A stretch of 64,000 nucleotides of DNA from Salisapilia sapeloensis (Eukaryota; Oomycota; Peronosporomycetes; Peronosporales; Salisapiliaceae): positions 60,398 to 124,397 of the forward strand of contig JAADVB010000022.1 of assembly GCA_023334545.1 (NCBI GenBank), given 5' to 3'. Of the stretch, positions 33,800 to 44,843 are shown in pieces. A model generated the notes under the pieces. The model ran no database searches. It saw nothing but the letters and a program-made list of their open reading frames with translations, and was not told the DNA's origin. Numbering within the stretch: position 1 is the first letter of the stretch; each line of letters opens with the position of its first letter. Both the position numbers and the translations under genes were made by a program.

Positions 33800-34416
33800 C
33801 TATCAAATTTTGATTGCTCGGTGTCGCATCTTTGAAAAAATTACTAAAGTGCATATCTATCTTGAACGCACGGTTACTTCGGCTGGAATCGCCCTAGTTG
33901 ATGGAGATCAAGTTGCCAACGTCATCGACTTCCACTGACCGACGCAGTGCGGCCAAAGACGGGGGTACTTGAAGCCATAAAGCATGATTGACGTCATGCG
34001 TCGCACTTGATCGAATCTGCCAATCAACTATCGCGTAGTCGTCTTTCTATCCAATCACGCCACCGTCTCCTATTTCAAGCTCATCGACCTGGACTTCGTC
34101 ACGACACGCTCGCAATTCTTTCGGCGTGCCATTCCAAAGCGTGTCGGAACGAGTCATCGCACTCGAGATTTTGTACGTGGTACACTCTCGCACCAGGTCA
34201 GCCTTTCATCGTCTCGTGCCCGTGTCTCCTCGATACCGCACTCAAACGACGACTAGAGCCACTCAAGCGCCGTCCTTTCTCGTTTTCTCTGTCCTTCGTG
34301 CTGAGAAAATCTCTCGTTTGAACCGAGCACGACCAGCACGTTTTCAATTCATCTACGCCGCCAGTTCTATTTATACTCCGACTTAACATACCACATACGA
34401 CATTCGTACGAACTTG
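33800..34416. promoter_or_regulatory. divergent intergenic region with a TGACGTCA palindrome
   Basis: About 620 bp between the starts of the CINP-like and APP1-like genes. A CRE/bZIP-type palindrome TGACGTCA lies near 33989-33996. The stretch from about 34000 to 34380 is open in one frame, but low-complexity and without a domain; more likely it is 5' leader of the APP1-like gene. Confidence 0.4.
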
Positions 34417-37400
34417 ATGCAGCTAGGCTCCACGGTTACAATGTACCAGCCACAGGACGAAAAGGAGACCGATCCAGGTCGAGTCCGAGCGCCACCGTCG
34501 ATCGCATCCAGTCCATCGGCGGCGGAAGAGGCCTATGAAATGGTCCAGAAGCAGCATCCACCAGGAGCTCGGTCCATATCCCAGACAAAGCAGCTCCAGC
34601 GTCTCCAGAAACATCGACAAAAGTCTGGGAAAAATGCACAGGCGAGCGGATCCGCAAGTCCGTTTGTCCTGATGCTCGTTTTATTCTGTGGACTCGTGAT
34701 TTTGCTCTCCATCATTGCGCTCTTTGTCTTAGCTCCACTTTTCTGTGCCTCTTGGCTCGGTATCCTCTACGTCGTCTGGCTTTTTATCTCCACAGAAGCA
34801 AACTGGCGATGGCATGACGCTCAAGAGTTTGAAAACCGGTTTTGGACCATGATGGCGTTTTTATTTAGTACGGCCGTACTGTACATCAAAGACTCGCCAC
34901 TGGCCATTGGTCAGTGGAACCCTTCCGTCGGCATTCTACTCGTTTTTGCATTCACACTCGGCGTCCACATCTTTGACCGAGTCACCCATCGCCGTGAGAT
35001 CAGTAGGAAGCCTAGACTACACAAGACGACGTCTCATCAGTCAGAACTGTATAAATTCAAAGCAACAGCAGAGGAGAAGACTGGTCTCGTGACGGAATGT
35101 GTCGAGAGTATCGACCGGATCTACCTCCCGTCTACTTTTAATAACATGTTCAACCTCCGAGCAGTCATACGTCAGGAGCAAAAGATCTATCGGCTTCTCG
35201 CCGGTGCTTCTCGAGACGAACTGAACTACGTTTTGAATCACATTAAGCTCGCTCTTCTCTTTTACAAAGTCAAGGACCACTCGAGGCTCCCAGAAGACCA
35301 GAAGCGATCACTCATCCTAGACTTGTTGTGTAATAAGCGCTTGCCAGACCTGACCGTCACATCCCGAGCGATCGTACTGGACGCTCTCATGATCATGAAG
35401 CTCAGTGCACATCCAATGGGAGAGAAGTGGGTGCGCAATATCTTACTCCGGACGAGTGGAGACGACTTGAGTCGCCTCAAAGCCTTGACGGATGCCAAAG
35501 GCGACTTCCACAGTCTCCACAAACTCGTCTTCTTCGATCTGAGAGACACGGCGATTCGAAAGGAGGTGCTGACGCATATTAAACGAGAAGCAGACGTTCA
35601 GACTGCTCATGTCCGACTAGGGACTCGCGTCGGGATGGAGAGGAAGCAACAGGCGTGGAGAAAGGTGCTGAGTGACGTTGATGATACGCTGTATTCGAGC
35701 GGAGGGAGGTACCCTGCCGGTATCGACACTAGATATCCTCACCATACGCTCTATCCCGGCGTCTTGGCGTTTTACAGGGAACTCGACATGGGCACAGCTG
35801 GTCCGGACGACTGGACGGACGATCGGGTAGGCAATCTCGTCTTCGTATCCGCTCGTCCACATGTGTACAAGGACGTTTTTGAGAAAAAATCGTATCAAAA
35901 ATTTGCTGCTTTGTACGAGTTGGAGGGCATGCACACTCTTCCGACGCTTCTAGCCGGGAGTCTCAAGTCCGGTAGTGCGTTCATGGTCCAAGGCGACTTG
36001 GAACCGATGGCACAGAAGAAGGCAGAGAACTTTGGCGAGTACTGTCAGTTGTATCCTGAATTCACACACGTCTTTATCGGTGACAATGGGCAAGGCGACG
36101 TTCGTGCAGCGGAACTCATTTACGAAGAGTTTGGACCAAACGTCTTGGAAGCTGGGTTCTTCCATCTCGTCCAGCCATTAGAAAAAACCTTTGGGTATCA
36201 TGGAAAAGAAGACTTGGACAAGTGGGAGAAGATGAACATCTTTTTCTTCCATACGTATGTCGGTGGAGCGCTCAAGGCGTGTCAGATGGGCAAGCTGCGT
36301 GTTCGAGGGTTGCATAAGATCATGCTCGAGTCTGCGAGAGGCTTCATCGCCATCTCGACGTGGCAGACACCGGAGGATCGAGAGAAACAACGTCAGCTTT
36401 TAAATGCGGATCTCATCCAAGCCAACGAAGAGATCCAGAAGCATGACATTGCACCCGTGGCGTTGCTAGACAAGCCTCAGAAGTTTGCGAATGGGTCAGA
36501 CGTGAGCACGCCGTTCGGACGAGGGATGGTGAAGAAGTATCGAGGTCTAGATGGCATGTACACGCTAGAGCTTTTGGACTGGACAGGTCTCCGGAAGAAA
36601 AAGCGAGTGAAGGCGTACTTTACTGAAGAACACTTGACGCCGTTCGTTGCAGGAGAGAGCGCGTCGTTTCCGAATGCACGCTTGTCTTATGTCCGCTTCC
36701 ATCGTCCGCCACTGACGTTTATCTTGGCGGCGAACACGAAGGTGAAGACTCCGTTTGGAGAAGGCCGAGTACGCGACTTTCGTCAGTACGACGAAGTGTA
36801 CGTCGTCAAAATGCCGTCTGGATGCACTGCATACGTCAATTTCGACGCAGTTGTGCCTGTGCAGCCGATCCCAGCGTCAGAAGCGCCTCGGATGTTTGCC
36901 GGCGTGCGCTCGAGTCTCGGGTACTTGACCAAGAAGCTTGGCTCCTTCGTCCCTGGCTCATCTTCCGATAAGCCTATGCACTCTGTCGGCACGACAGTCG
37001 AGACACCGTTCGGTCGAGGCATCGTCATCCACTTTCGACCTCTGGATCGCATCTACCAAGTGCAGCTATTAAAGTCAAGTGCAGATAGTCCTTGCGTCGC
37101 GTACATTGTCGAGGCTCATGTAAAGGAAGCTGCTGTCTCTTCACCTTCGAGAGGACTCTTGTCTATGCTTGGACTAGGCGGATCGTCGAGACCAGTGACA
37201 CCCAAACCGGAAGTGCAGGTGCAGACAGAAGTGTCGACTCCGTACGGCAGAGGGATCGTCCTTCGGTATCGACCGAGAGATCGTGTCTATGAAGTTAAAC
37301 TCTTATCCTGGACCTTGTCGGAAGGCTCGCAAGTACGCTGCTACCTCACGAGAGATGCCGTGGAAGAGGTGCTTCCGCCTCCACTAGACTTGGAAGAACT

Positions 37401-38259
37401 CGAGAGCGCAGAGACGAAGCCAACGACTGCTCCTCCTAGTGGAGGGTTACTCCAGCTACTTCGATACGGGTTCAAGGGATCTAGCGTCGCGCCTTCCAAG
37501 AAGGTCATGACTCCGTTCGGTCTAGGCAGCACCATCGAGACAGCCACGACAGGGAATTACGTCGAAGTGGAGTTGGATGAAGGCAATCTAGACGGCGTCA
37601 AGGCGTATATCCAGACGAGGGAACTAGCTGTCCCGACGACGAGGTCCCGATCGAATACATTTGAACTACTTGGTAACCCGCTGCAGTATCTCCGATGGAA
37701 ATCCCAATCATCTGCGATCTCTGGAGCGTTTGAACCGAGTATCAAGCCATGGTTTGCTGTTCACTCGCTTGTCATGACTCCGTTTGGAGAAGGTCTCGTC
37801 CTCGACTTTCGCACATGTGACCAAATGTACACAGTGTATCTAGACAAGATGCAGGCGAAAGGATACTTTATGGAGAAGAGTCTGGACTGTACTGTGCGAG
37901 GTGTCATCGGGTACCCAGTCGATACGGTTATTGGATCTGGATGTCTAAAGGAAGTGCGGAAGACCGACGGTGTTCACGTTGTCACATACAGGAACTCGAG
38001 TGTGACGCAGTTTGAGGTCAAAGCCTACTTGCAGCCGACTGCCGTTAGAGGCAAATTGACGGCTGCGTGTGGAGATGTCGTAAGGACACCGTTTGGACTA
38101 GGCGTCGTGGTCAAGTTCGTGTCGGAGAAGAGGGTTTACCAAGTCGCATTGCAGTGGGACCAGGCACGGAGAAGCCACTTGCTGGCGTATGTGCAGGAGA
38201 AGGATGTGCAAGTGTCTGGACCGGTGGAGAAGCATCCAGTGAGCTGCCTCGTCATGTAA
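34417..38259 (+). CDS. APP1-type phosphatidate phosphatase domain protein with eight C-terminal TPFG repeats
   Basis: Single exon, 1280 residues. Residues 1-80 are disordered. About residues 85-195 hold three or four hydrophobic segments (FVLMLVLFCGLVILLSIIAL), then a helical region. At about residues 410-600 is an APP1 catalytic-type domain (DUF2183): SDVDDTLYSSGGRYP with the DxDxT acid pair, NLVFVSARPHVYKD and FIGDNGQGDVRAAE. Yeast App1 dephosphorylates phosphatidate at actin patches. The C-terminal 600 residues carry eight copies of a 45-60-residue unit beginning 'V-TPFG-x-G-x-V' and ending in 'AY/GY', for example DVSTPFGRGMVKKYRGLD, VKTPFGEGRVRDFRQYD and VETPFGRGIVIHFRPLD. The repeat resembles small SH3-like/KOW-like barrels, but that is inference. 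Confidence 0.88.
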   Translation: MQLGSTVTMYQPQDEKETDPGRVRAPPSIASSPSAAEEAYEMVQKQHPPGARSISQTKQLQRLQKHRQKSGKNAQASGSASPFVLMLVLFCGLVILLSIIALFVLAPLFCASWLGILYVVWLFISTEANWRWHDAQEFENRFWTMMAFLFSTAVLYIKDSPLAIGQWNPSVGILLVFAFTLGVHIFDRVTHRREISRKPRLHKTTSHQSELYKFKATAEEKTGLVTECVESIDRIYLPSTFNNMFNLRAVIRQEQKIYRLLAGASRDELNYVLNHIKLALLFYKVKDHSRLPEDQKRSLILDLLCNKRLPDLTVTSRAIVLDALMIMKLSAHPMGEKWVRNILLRTSGDDLSRLKALTDAKGDFHSLHKLVFFDLRDTAIRKEVLTHIKREADVQTAHVRLGTRVGMERKQQAWRKVLSDVDDTLYSSGGRYPAGIDTRYPHHTLYPGVLAFYRELDMGTAGPDDWTDDRVGNLVFVSARPHVYKDVFEKKSYQKFAALYELEGMHTLPTLLAGSLKSGSAFMVQGDLEPMAQKKAENFGEYCQLYPEFTHVFIGDNGQGDVRAAELIYEEFGPNVLEAGFFHLVQPLEKTFGYHGKEDLDKWEKMNIFFFHTYVGGALKACQMGKLRVRGLHKIMLESARGFIAISTWQTPEDREKQRQLLNADLIQANEEIQKHDIAPVALLDKPQKFANGSDVSTPFGRGMVKKYRGLDGMYTLELLDWTGLRKKKRVKAYFTEEHLTPFVAGESASFPNARLSYVRFHRPPLTFILAANTKVKTPFGEGRVRDFRQYDEVYVVKMPSGCTAYVNFDAVVPVQPIPASEAPRMFAGVRSSLGYLTKKLGSFVPGSSSDKPMHSVGTTVETPFGRGIVIHFRPLDRIYQVQLLKSSADSPCVAYIVEAHVKEAAVSSPSRGLLSMLGLGGSSRPVTPKPEVQVQTEVSTPYGRGIVLRYRPRDRVYEVKLLSWTLSEGSQVRCYLTRDAVEEVLPPPLDLEELESAETKPTTAPPSGGLLQLLRYGFKGSSVAPSKKVMTPFGLGSTIETATTGNYVEVELDEGNLDGVKAYIQTRELAVPTTRSRSNTFELLGNPLQYLRWKSQSSAISGAFEPSIKPWFAVHSLVMTPFGEGLVLDFRTCDQMYTVYLDKMQAKGYFMEKSLDCTVRGVIGYPVDTVIGSGCLKEVRKTDGVHVVTYRNSSVTQFEVKAYLQPTAVRGKLTAACGDVVRTPFGLGVVVKFVSEKRVYQVALQWDQARRSHLLAYVQEKDVQVSGPVEKHPVSCLVM

Positions 38260-38330
38260 ATACGTTGGGACGTCTTTCAATTGCGTTTAACAAAAGAAAT
38301 CAAATTTTATCTCCAAAACCTTTTTCGTGT

Positions 38331-39907
38331 TTATAGCTTGGCGGTCGTAAAGGTGTGGGGGTCGTGGTGCTTCAGACGATAGCCGTTCGCAAAGTCTAGT
38401 GCTTCTCCCACGCGTTTGTCTGCTTGCTGTAGTTTGGTTACAAGCAGCCACGAGTTGTCTCCGCACTTGAGCCATAGCGCTTTGAGTGGTTTGTCATAGA
38501 AGAACGTGCCAGGCGAAATTTGGTGGTTGGCTTCCGCCTTGAGGACTATTTATATGGTGAGGATATGGAGAGTAGATGTAGAGGGATCTGTGGTACCGGA
38601 GTCGAGTTCCGTCTCGGTTGGCAATCGAATATCGATTAGCTTTACAATACGATCTTGGTAGGATACGACAACTCCGACGTTGTCTCCTAGCGCTTGCCAT
38701 TTCTGTCCTGTGGGTTAGATGTGGCTTTTCATATTGAGATGGAAAATGTACTTTAAAGATGGAAGCTGCTGGGTCGTCTAGATCTAGGACACCTTGCTCC
38801 GAATTGACTTTTGGTGCTTTCGTGGCAAGAGCATCGTCTTGAGACATTGCATTCTCTTTGTACTGGTGCAAGTTTTCCAGCGTTTCAATGACGCAGTCTC
38901 CTCCGATGCTAGCCAATTGCTGCGATAGTCTATATGAAAGACATGAGCTTTGTCCTACAGATGGCTAAAGAGTATAAGCGTACGGAAGCAGCTGGATGTG
39001 AGGTGGTACTGGAACGTGCTTCTGAAGTAGGATGCGACCAACGTCAAACGCTTTCGGGTCGATCTCAATCACCGAGATACCAGTGGTCTCGTCCCCATTA
39101 AGGAGAGCGTGGTGGATGGGTGCAGGTCCACGATACTACCAAGACATGTGCATCAGCCTCAATATTATGCATCTATGCATTATCGTAATACCTTGGGAAG
39201 GAGAGATGGATGCATGTTGATCGCACCGTGGCGTAGATGGCGAAGGAGATGGGGATGCTACAATCCCGACATTAATATTGTTCATGAAATCTGCTAGCTT
39301 CAGGTACGCTTACCAGAAAGTATCCGAAGGAGACGACGACACCAACGTCAAATGGAGATGTGACAGGTAGCTCCCACTTCTTGAGCGATTTCCTACGACT
39401 GGTTGTGAATATGCTTTGTTACAGTACATGGACATGAATGAGGTATACAAGTTCGCAGGTACTTCGATGACAGGAATTCCATTGTCCAATGCAAACTGTT
39501 TGACTGGCACTGGTTGCTTCTTTTTCCGTCGACCAATCTTTCTGTCCGAAGGACAGACTACCTGAATTTCGTCCACGACGCTATTCGTGCCTGGGCTTAA
39601 CTGACTAGAGCATTTAAACGTTAGATGTCTTTCTACAGCATCCGTGACAGTTGCAACGTATGTAGGTATGCTTTGCAATGGCAATCTTTTCATGACACCA
39701 TCCCAATGAAGGCTTTAGTAGCTACTCATGGCCACAATGCATCAGTCAGCAAGAGTACCTGTTTTCATGGAGCTTGGAGAGTGTTGCAAGAGATACTTCA
39801 TCCGTTCCAAAGAACAGGACTCTGTACTCCCGCCTACAATCAGCAAAGGGTGATCTCGTTCGGACCACCCCATGCAGACGATGACCCAGACTACGCAGTC
39901 CGAACAT
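38331..39907 (-). CDS. MTFMT: mitochondrial methionyl-tRNA formyltransferase
   Basis: About eight exons on the minus strand, ATG at 39907 and TAA at 38331, roughly 370 residues. The N-terminus MFGLRSLGHRLHGVVRTR is a basic mitochondrial-type presequence. The formyltransferase core then reads YRVLFFGTDEVSLATLSKLH, IPVIEVPA, VGVVVSFGYFL, GAINMHPSLLPKYRGPAP and IHHALLNGDETTGISVIEID. These carry the catalytic Asn-His pair (INMHPS) and the SLLPKYRG loop. The C-terminal tRNA-binding domain ends HQISPGTFFYDKPLKALWLK. The enzyme formylates initiator Met-tRNA for organelle translation, partnering IF3 encoded at 6203. One acceptor near 39370 (CCAG or the following TAG) is ambiguous, changing two residues. 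Confidence 0.9.
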
Positions 39908-40038
39908 GAGCTTTAGCTTGTGCGTGTCGTGTCTAGAGTATATTTACGATGTATGCTAAATCGAACGCAACCAAAACAATCTAGCTTCACGTCAAAAAGA
40001 GCAAGCTATATGTACCCCACATGTAAGTCTTTCGCAGC

Positions 40039-40749
40039 TCATGCCACTGCTTCCGTTCCGACAACAGCATTCTGATCGACGTTTCCATCCACCACCGTTC
40101 GTTGCAACTCTGCATGGTAACGCTTTGCATTCTGCACGCCCTTGAAGTGGAGCATGACATTCACAAGAACAAGGACGACAACGAAAATGATATAAGCAGA
40201 TCCGCCCAAGAGGTACCCATGGACACCGCTGTCACTATCGCTGCTGCTGCCAGAGTCGTTATTGTTTTCAGCCACGCCAAAGAGAGTCGAGGTCATAAAG
40301 AAGTTTAATGCCAATATGACCACATTGATAGCAATCATCAAGTAGTTTAGCCAGACGAACGCTCGAACCCACTTGGCTCGTAACGCGTCCACAGGTTGTC
40401 GACATCCGTGGTACCCGACAAATCCTGTGATGATGCCAGCAACGCCCGTCACGAACGGTTGGACAAAGATGATGGTCGAGCCATAGTAGATGAGCATGAC
40501 AATGGCGAGACTGCGACAGGGCAGGCGGTGCTCGAACACTGGTCCGGTGTTTACCACCATGAAAGCTGACGGGTACACCGGTGGTGGGTTTGGATTCGGG
40601 TACGTTGCATGGACAAAATAGGAGGGTTCCGTTGTCTGCTGGTTGATACGATTCGCCTGATAGATTGAGCCATCCACAGGATTACTGTTTCCGATGGGAG
40701 GGAGCACGCTAGGTTTCTCGGACTGGTTATTCGTGTCGTGGGAAGCCAT
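40039..40749 (-). CDS. four-pass membrane protein of unknown family
   Basis: Single exon, 236 residues, ATG at 40749. A disordered N/Q/P-rich head (about 85 residues, with PNPNPPPVYP) precedes hydrophobic segments: LAIVMLIYYGSTIIFVQPFV, VTGVAGIITGFVGYHGC, AFVWLNYLMIAINVVILALN and YIIFVVVLVLVNVMLHF. A Ser/Asp/Asn-rich loop (NNNDSGSSSDSDSG) separates the last two. The arrangement resembles small tetraspan proteins, but no diagnostic tetraspanin CCG motif is present. I do not recognise the family. The ATG faces the stop of the proteasome beta-3 gene across about 420 bp. Confidence 0.8.
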   Translation of the reverse strand: MASHDTNNQSEKPSVLPPIGNSNPVDGSIYQANRINQQTTEPSYFVHATYPNPNPPPVYPSAFMVVNTGPVFEHRLPCRSLAIVMLIYYGSTIIFVQPFVTGVAGIITGFVGYHGCRQPVDALRAKWVRAFVWLNYLMIAINVVILALNFFMTSTLFGVAENNNDSGSSSDSDSGVHGYLLGGSAYIIFVVVLVLVNVMLHFKGVQNAKRYHAELQRTVVDGNVDQNAVVGTEAVA

Positions 40750-41171
40750 TTTAGGAAGTTGATGGCAAAGCAAATGGGTCGGAATGAGAGTTTGGGAAAG
40801 TTGCTTCGAGTGCTCGAAAGGTCGCGGTGGAGTAGGCGGATATTACAGACGCGTCCGACGTGCAAAGTTTCTAGATGGAAGCGACAGACTGGTCTCCAAC
40901 TTGGAAAAAATCGAATTGAGGAAAACCAGGTCGGAAAGCCAGTTGGTCACCCATCGCACCTGTTGAATGGCCTATCCATGCGTCCGTCTCGGAGTTTGTA
41001 GGAGACGAAGTGTAGCTGAGATAGCGTCTATTGTTGATGTGGCAGGTACCATCAACGTACCATCTAGAAAAGAAAAGATTTTACAGTGAACAGCAAAAGA
41101 AAAGAGAGTGATCTTGTATGCGAAAGGAAAAGAATCCTGTATTCTTTCTCTCTTTATGGTCTCCCCAGAGC

Positions 41172-42025
41172 CTAATCCTGGCGGAATTTGAGCTTCTTGG
41201 ATGATACACCTTCTTTCGTGACGATGTGAACCATACCACCCCATCCCGAAAGCGCATCTCGGTTGCATGCGCTCAGCAGGCATTGCGACAGCGTCTCGAA
41301 GAGGTCTTCCGGTTCCTATTTCTTATCGTAAGTAGTCTTCAAAGGGATTTTATCTGTGTGAGTGTACCATGTCTGGTCGGTACATGGATTCGCACATGCC
41401 GTACAGTGCTTCTTCCATCGTGCCTGCTACGACAAAGTCCTTCGTCTTCATCTCACAGCCGAGGACGTCCATGCTCGACAAGAAGGGTTTGTTGTCCGCA
41501 TCCAATGCGGCGACCACTGGCTCCACGAACCACGGACCGAAGCGACGTTCGTACATCATGCTCGAAAGCAGCGATGAAAATGTATTCGGCTTAATGTCAC
41601 GCTCTTCGTCCATCTTGTACATGTTTACCTTGTACTTGAGCCTAGTTTACAGATGCATAAGAATTTGATATGCGAGACAAGAGCTGCAATGGAGAAAGGT
41701 ACGTTTGAGAAACTGTCTGGACGTCCGTGGCGAGACCAGCGAGACCGAGGAAGATCTTGTCGTTAACGCGGAAGACCTTTTGGAAGTCCAAAGCGACCGT
41801 CTGCTGCTGCAGTCCCAGTCGCGAGTCGCTATGTCATACTCCATTTAGATGAAATACATTGAAAAATCGAGAAGATCGTACCAAGCGATGCCGACGCAGT
41901 CTTTACCGGCCATGGCGATAATAGCGCCCCCGTTATACGACATAATACTCTACGCACATGACATGAATAAATTAGCCCCAGGGATGTAAATAAAACCCTG
42001 CATCAGCAGAGCCAAAGCGTACCAT
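41172..42025 (-). CDS. PSMB3: 20S proteasome subunit beta type-3 (PSMB3)
   Basis: Five exons. The first coding exon is just the ATG (42023-42025), followed by a 73-bp intron and the next exon at 41949 reading SIMSYNGGAIIAMAGKDCVG. That reproduces the family start MSIMSYNGGA. Downstream: SRLGLQQQTVALDFQKVFRV, IFLGLAGLATDVQTV, KMDEERDIKPNTFSSLLSSM, YERRFGPWFVEPVVAALD, MKTKDFVVAGTMEEALYGMC and the end SGWGGMVHIVTKEGV. Beta-3 is a non-catalytic subunit of the 20S beta ring; as expected it lacks the Thr1 of active subunits. Length is about 205 residues. Confidence 0.95.
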
Positions 42026-42269
42026 CTTGACTTCTCGTTCTCCGTTGCTTTCTGTTTGCTTGTTCCGATTGAGATCCAAAGAAAACGGCTACTTTCTGAA
42101 TCTATTTAGATCATATATTTATATTACACTTTTTAAACAGCTATGTTTGATTTTAAAAAATTAAAAAGGCTATTTTTATAGAATGAAAGACAATTCGGAT
42201 GAATATCGTGTAGTTTAGGTGGTAAGAAAGGAAAACGCCCTGACTACTTTCCGACATTCAGTGTAAATC

Positions 42270-44820
42270 ATGAGTGCGATAGCTCCTCCGCCACCTCCGT
42301 ACATGCTAAATGAGCGACCGACACCTGCTCATGGTGGGTCTGGCGCACCATCTTTTCGACAGGTACTCTTATCTTGTTTCCTTCTTTCTCGAGTATCACT
42401 GCATTACCTTTTCCGCACACTTTGTACAGGTTCCATTTGTCCGCGTTGCCGAACGAGTTGCAAGTGGTGTGAAAGCTCGACAGCAGTTGCGCAAGTACTT
42501 GAAGGCAGCTTCAGCCACACAGCATTTGGTTGCTCAGATGCATTTGACGGATGCAAGTATCCCCGCAGCGCAATCGCAGGAGATTCAACAGAGTTGTTTT
42601 GCTGATTTCTTTACGAAGCTGAACAAGTATAACCAAATTGTTGGGAAGAAGCATGTTGAGGCTGGACGTGCTTTCCTCGAGATGAGTAGACCGCTTGAGA
42701 AAGCTAAAAAGACGCAAAAATGGGGGCGAGATAGCTATAATCTAGTTCAGAAATGCGTACAGGATGTCATTAACGCCGAGAAGAGGATGGAGAAGGCTCG
42801 GCATCGTCGAAATGCTGCTCATCGAGACTATACGCACTGGAATCGTGTGCTCCATGCAAATGAAGCGACATTTAACATCTCACCGAACCATCCGGACGTG
42901 ACGAGAGCTTATCAAAGTGCTCAGGATAAGTTCGCTGCGGCATCTCAAGAGCAGACAAATGCAGATGCGGACTTTGCAGATGCATCACAGGCCTTGTATT
43001 ATGCTTTAAAGCGCCGAGATGATGTCGCTGCAGAAAGCACCGAACTGTCTCAAAGCGTAGAGGAAGATCGACTAGATGCAATGCTCATTGTTGCTCGGAA
43101 CTTCGTCGAAACGAAAGTGGCGATTTTACAGGAAGAAATTGCTGCACTAGGGGATTTACAGCGACTTATTGAAGGCATGGATCGCGACTCGGTCGTGCAG
43201 CAGTATGTATTGGATTCTTTACAGCCGGATGCTACGCATAAACACAGTCGAGCTCTTGCGATACTACAGGAACATCGATATCGCATGAATAAAGAGGAAA
43301 AAGATGACGGCATGATGCTTAGTGACGGTGATCTTTCCAAACTCAAGCACGCTGGTCTCGGTGGAAACGACCTGAACGTCATTAGAGACTTTATCGGCAG
43401 CTGCTTTGATGCGCCAGCTCCGGAACTAGTAGGCAATGGAGGTGGTCATCGCAATCGCTTCTACCAGGACACAAATGCAGCGTTAAAGTTGTATCGCCAA
43501 CCTGTGGTCCGATCGGCAGTTGTCGGACTGCTAAACCACCAACGTACTTGCAGTCAAGTCGTGTCGTCCCAAGGCTTTGACCAGCTTGCAGCGGCTTTAT
43601 GGCTGCTCTTGGACGCTTGTTACGAAGCGTCTGACTTTCGAACAGCTCGATCGGTGTTGAACATGGCACAGACGTTTTTCTGTCAGACGAAGAAGAAGGA
43701 GTATTTAGTAAGTGTTCTGTCCGCTCACCCGATGTGGAGTTCTCAGGAAATATGGACACTATCTCTTCGTGAAAGTGTGTTTGACGAGTTGGAAAAAGAT
43801 CCGTCGAACCAGTCGAGTGCCTGGTACGCTCTATCCGGTAGTGAACGTATGCAAAAGGTTGTGCAAGTGCATCAGATCGTACAGGCTCAAATCGCAGCGA
43901 TGGTCCAGAACTTGGCTGCCGTCAAGTTCACACCAGCTCAAGTACAACAATATGTCCAAAATGCTTGTTTCGCATATGAATTAGGGGAAGATCAGCGCAT
44001 GGCACTGCTCACGAGTGTCCAGTCACTACTAAGCGATGGACGGACGATGTCTGCTAGAAAGCTTGTGAAGAAGTGGAAACCCGCGGAAGGCGTCAAGGAA
44101 GAAGGTGGACCGGTCCAATTCACGACGTTCCCAGTGCCTGAATTCGACGCTGAGAAGGACAGTAGAGATGAAGACGCGTCTGTTCCTCGTATGAATCGTG
44201 AAAGCAGCGGCATCACCAAGTTCATGGTCGGATCTCGAGATCCGTTCGCGTCGTCTCGATCGACCTCGGCGTCCTTTGCACCTAGTGATGCAAGAGAGCT
44301 AGAGTCCGAATCCTCTGACGATGATGCCGGGTGGGAGGATCTCTTTGGTGTCACGAGTAAACCTTCCACGAAGAAACGGGAGACGACGTTGCTGAAAGCG
44401 CATTCGACAGCGAATCTGCCAGTCCCCGATACCAGCCGGAAGGCACCAGCTAGTTTCTCTTCGCATCACGAACCGAAAAGCATCGAAGACGTCTCTGCAA
44501 GACGTAAGCGGGATAAGAAAACAAGGAGTAAAGCCAAGTCGACGACGCAGCTAACGATGAGTCAGTTGGAGCTACCGGAACCCACGCCGTTCGAACAGTT
44601 GGAGACGGAGCAATCTAATCGACGAAGGGAGCGTCCGAAATCTAGAAAAGGATCGGGTACGGATCAAATATTATCAATGGCAGCTCAGATGAAGCATCGA
44701 AGGGAGCAGCATAGTAGTGGAGATATTTCGTATGGAGAGAGAGTGGAGGAAGCAAAGGAGAATGTGGAACCTGCCGTGTCTGGTGTCGCAGCCTTGCGTG
44801 CGAGGTTTGAGAAGAAATGA
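42270..44820 (+). CDS. F-BAR-like domain protein fused to an SBF2/KIAA0513-type domain
   Basis: Exons 42270-42362 and 42430-44820 (67-bp intron, phase 0), 827 residues. The proline-rich start (MSAIAPPPPPYMLNERP) is followed by a long helical region at about residues 30-300. It has an F-BAR/BAR look: QQSCFADFFTKLNKYNQIVG, AGRAFLEMSRPLEKAKKTQK, KMEKARHR-like RMEKARHRRNAAHRDYTHWN. About residues 340-600 resemble the SBF2/KIAA0513 domain (VRSAVVGLLNHQRTCSQVVS, ARSVLNMAQTFFCQTKKKEY, LSAHPMWSSQEIW). The C-terminal third is disordered and S/K-rich, with an acidic patch SESSDDDAGWEDLFG. Inferred role: membrane curvature or trafficking scaffold. The domain names are from pattern memory. Confidence 0.82.
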
Positions 44821-44843
44821 GTAAAGAGGTTTTTTGTATTCGA

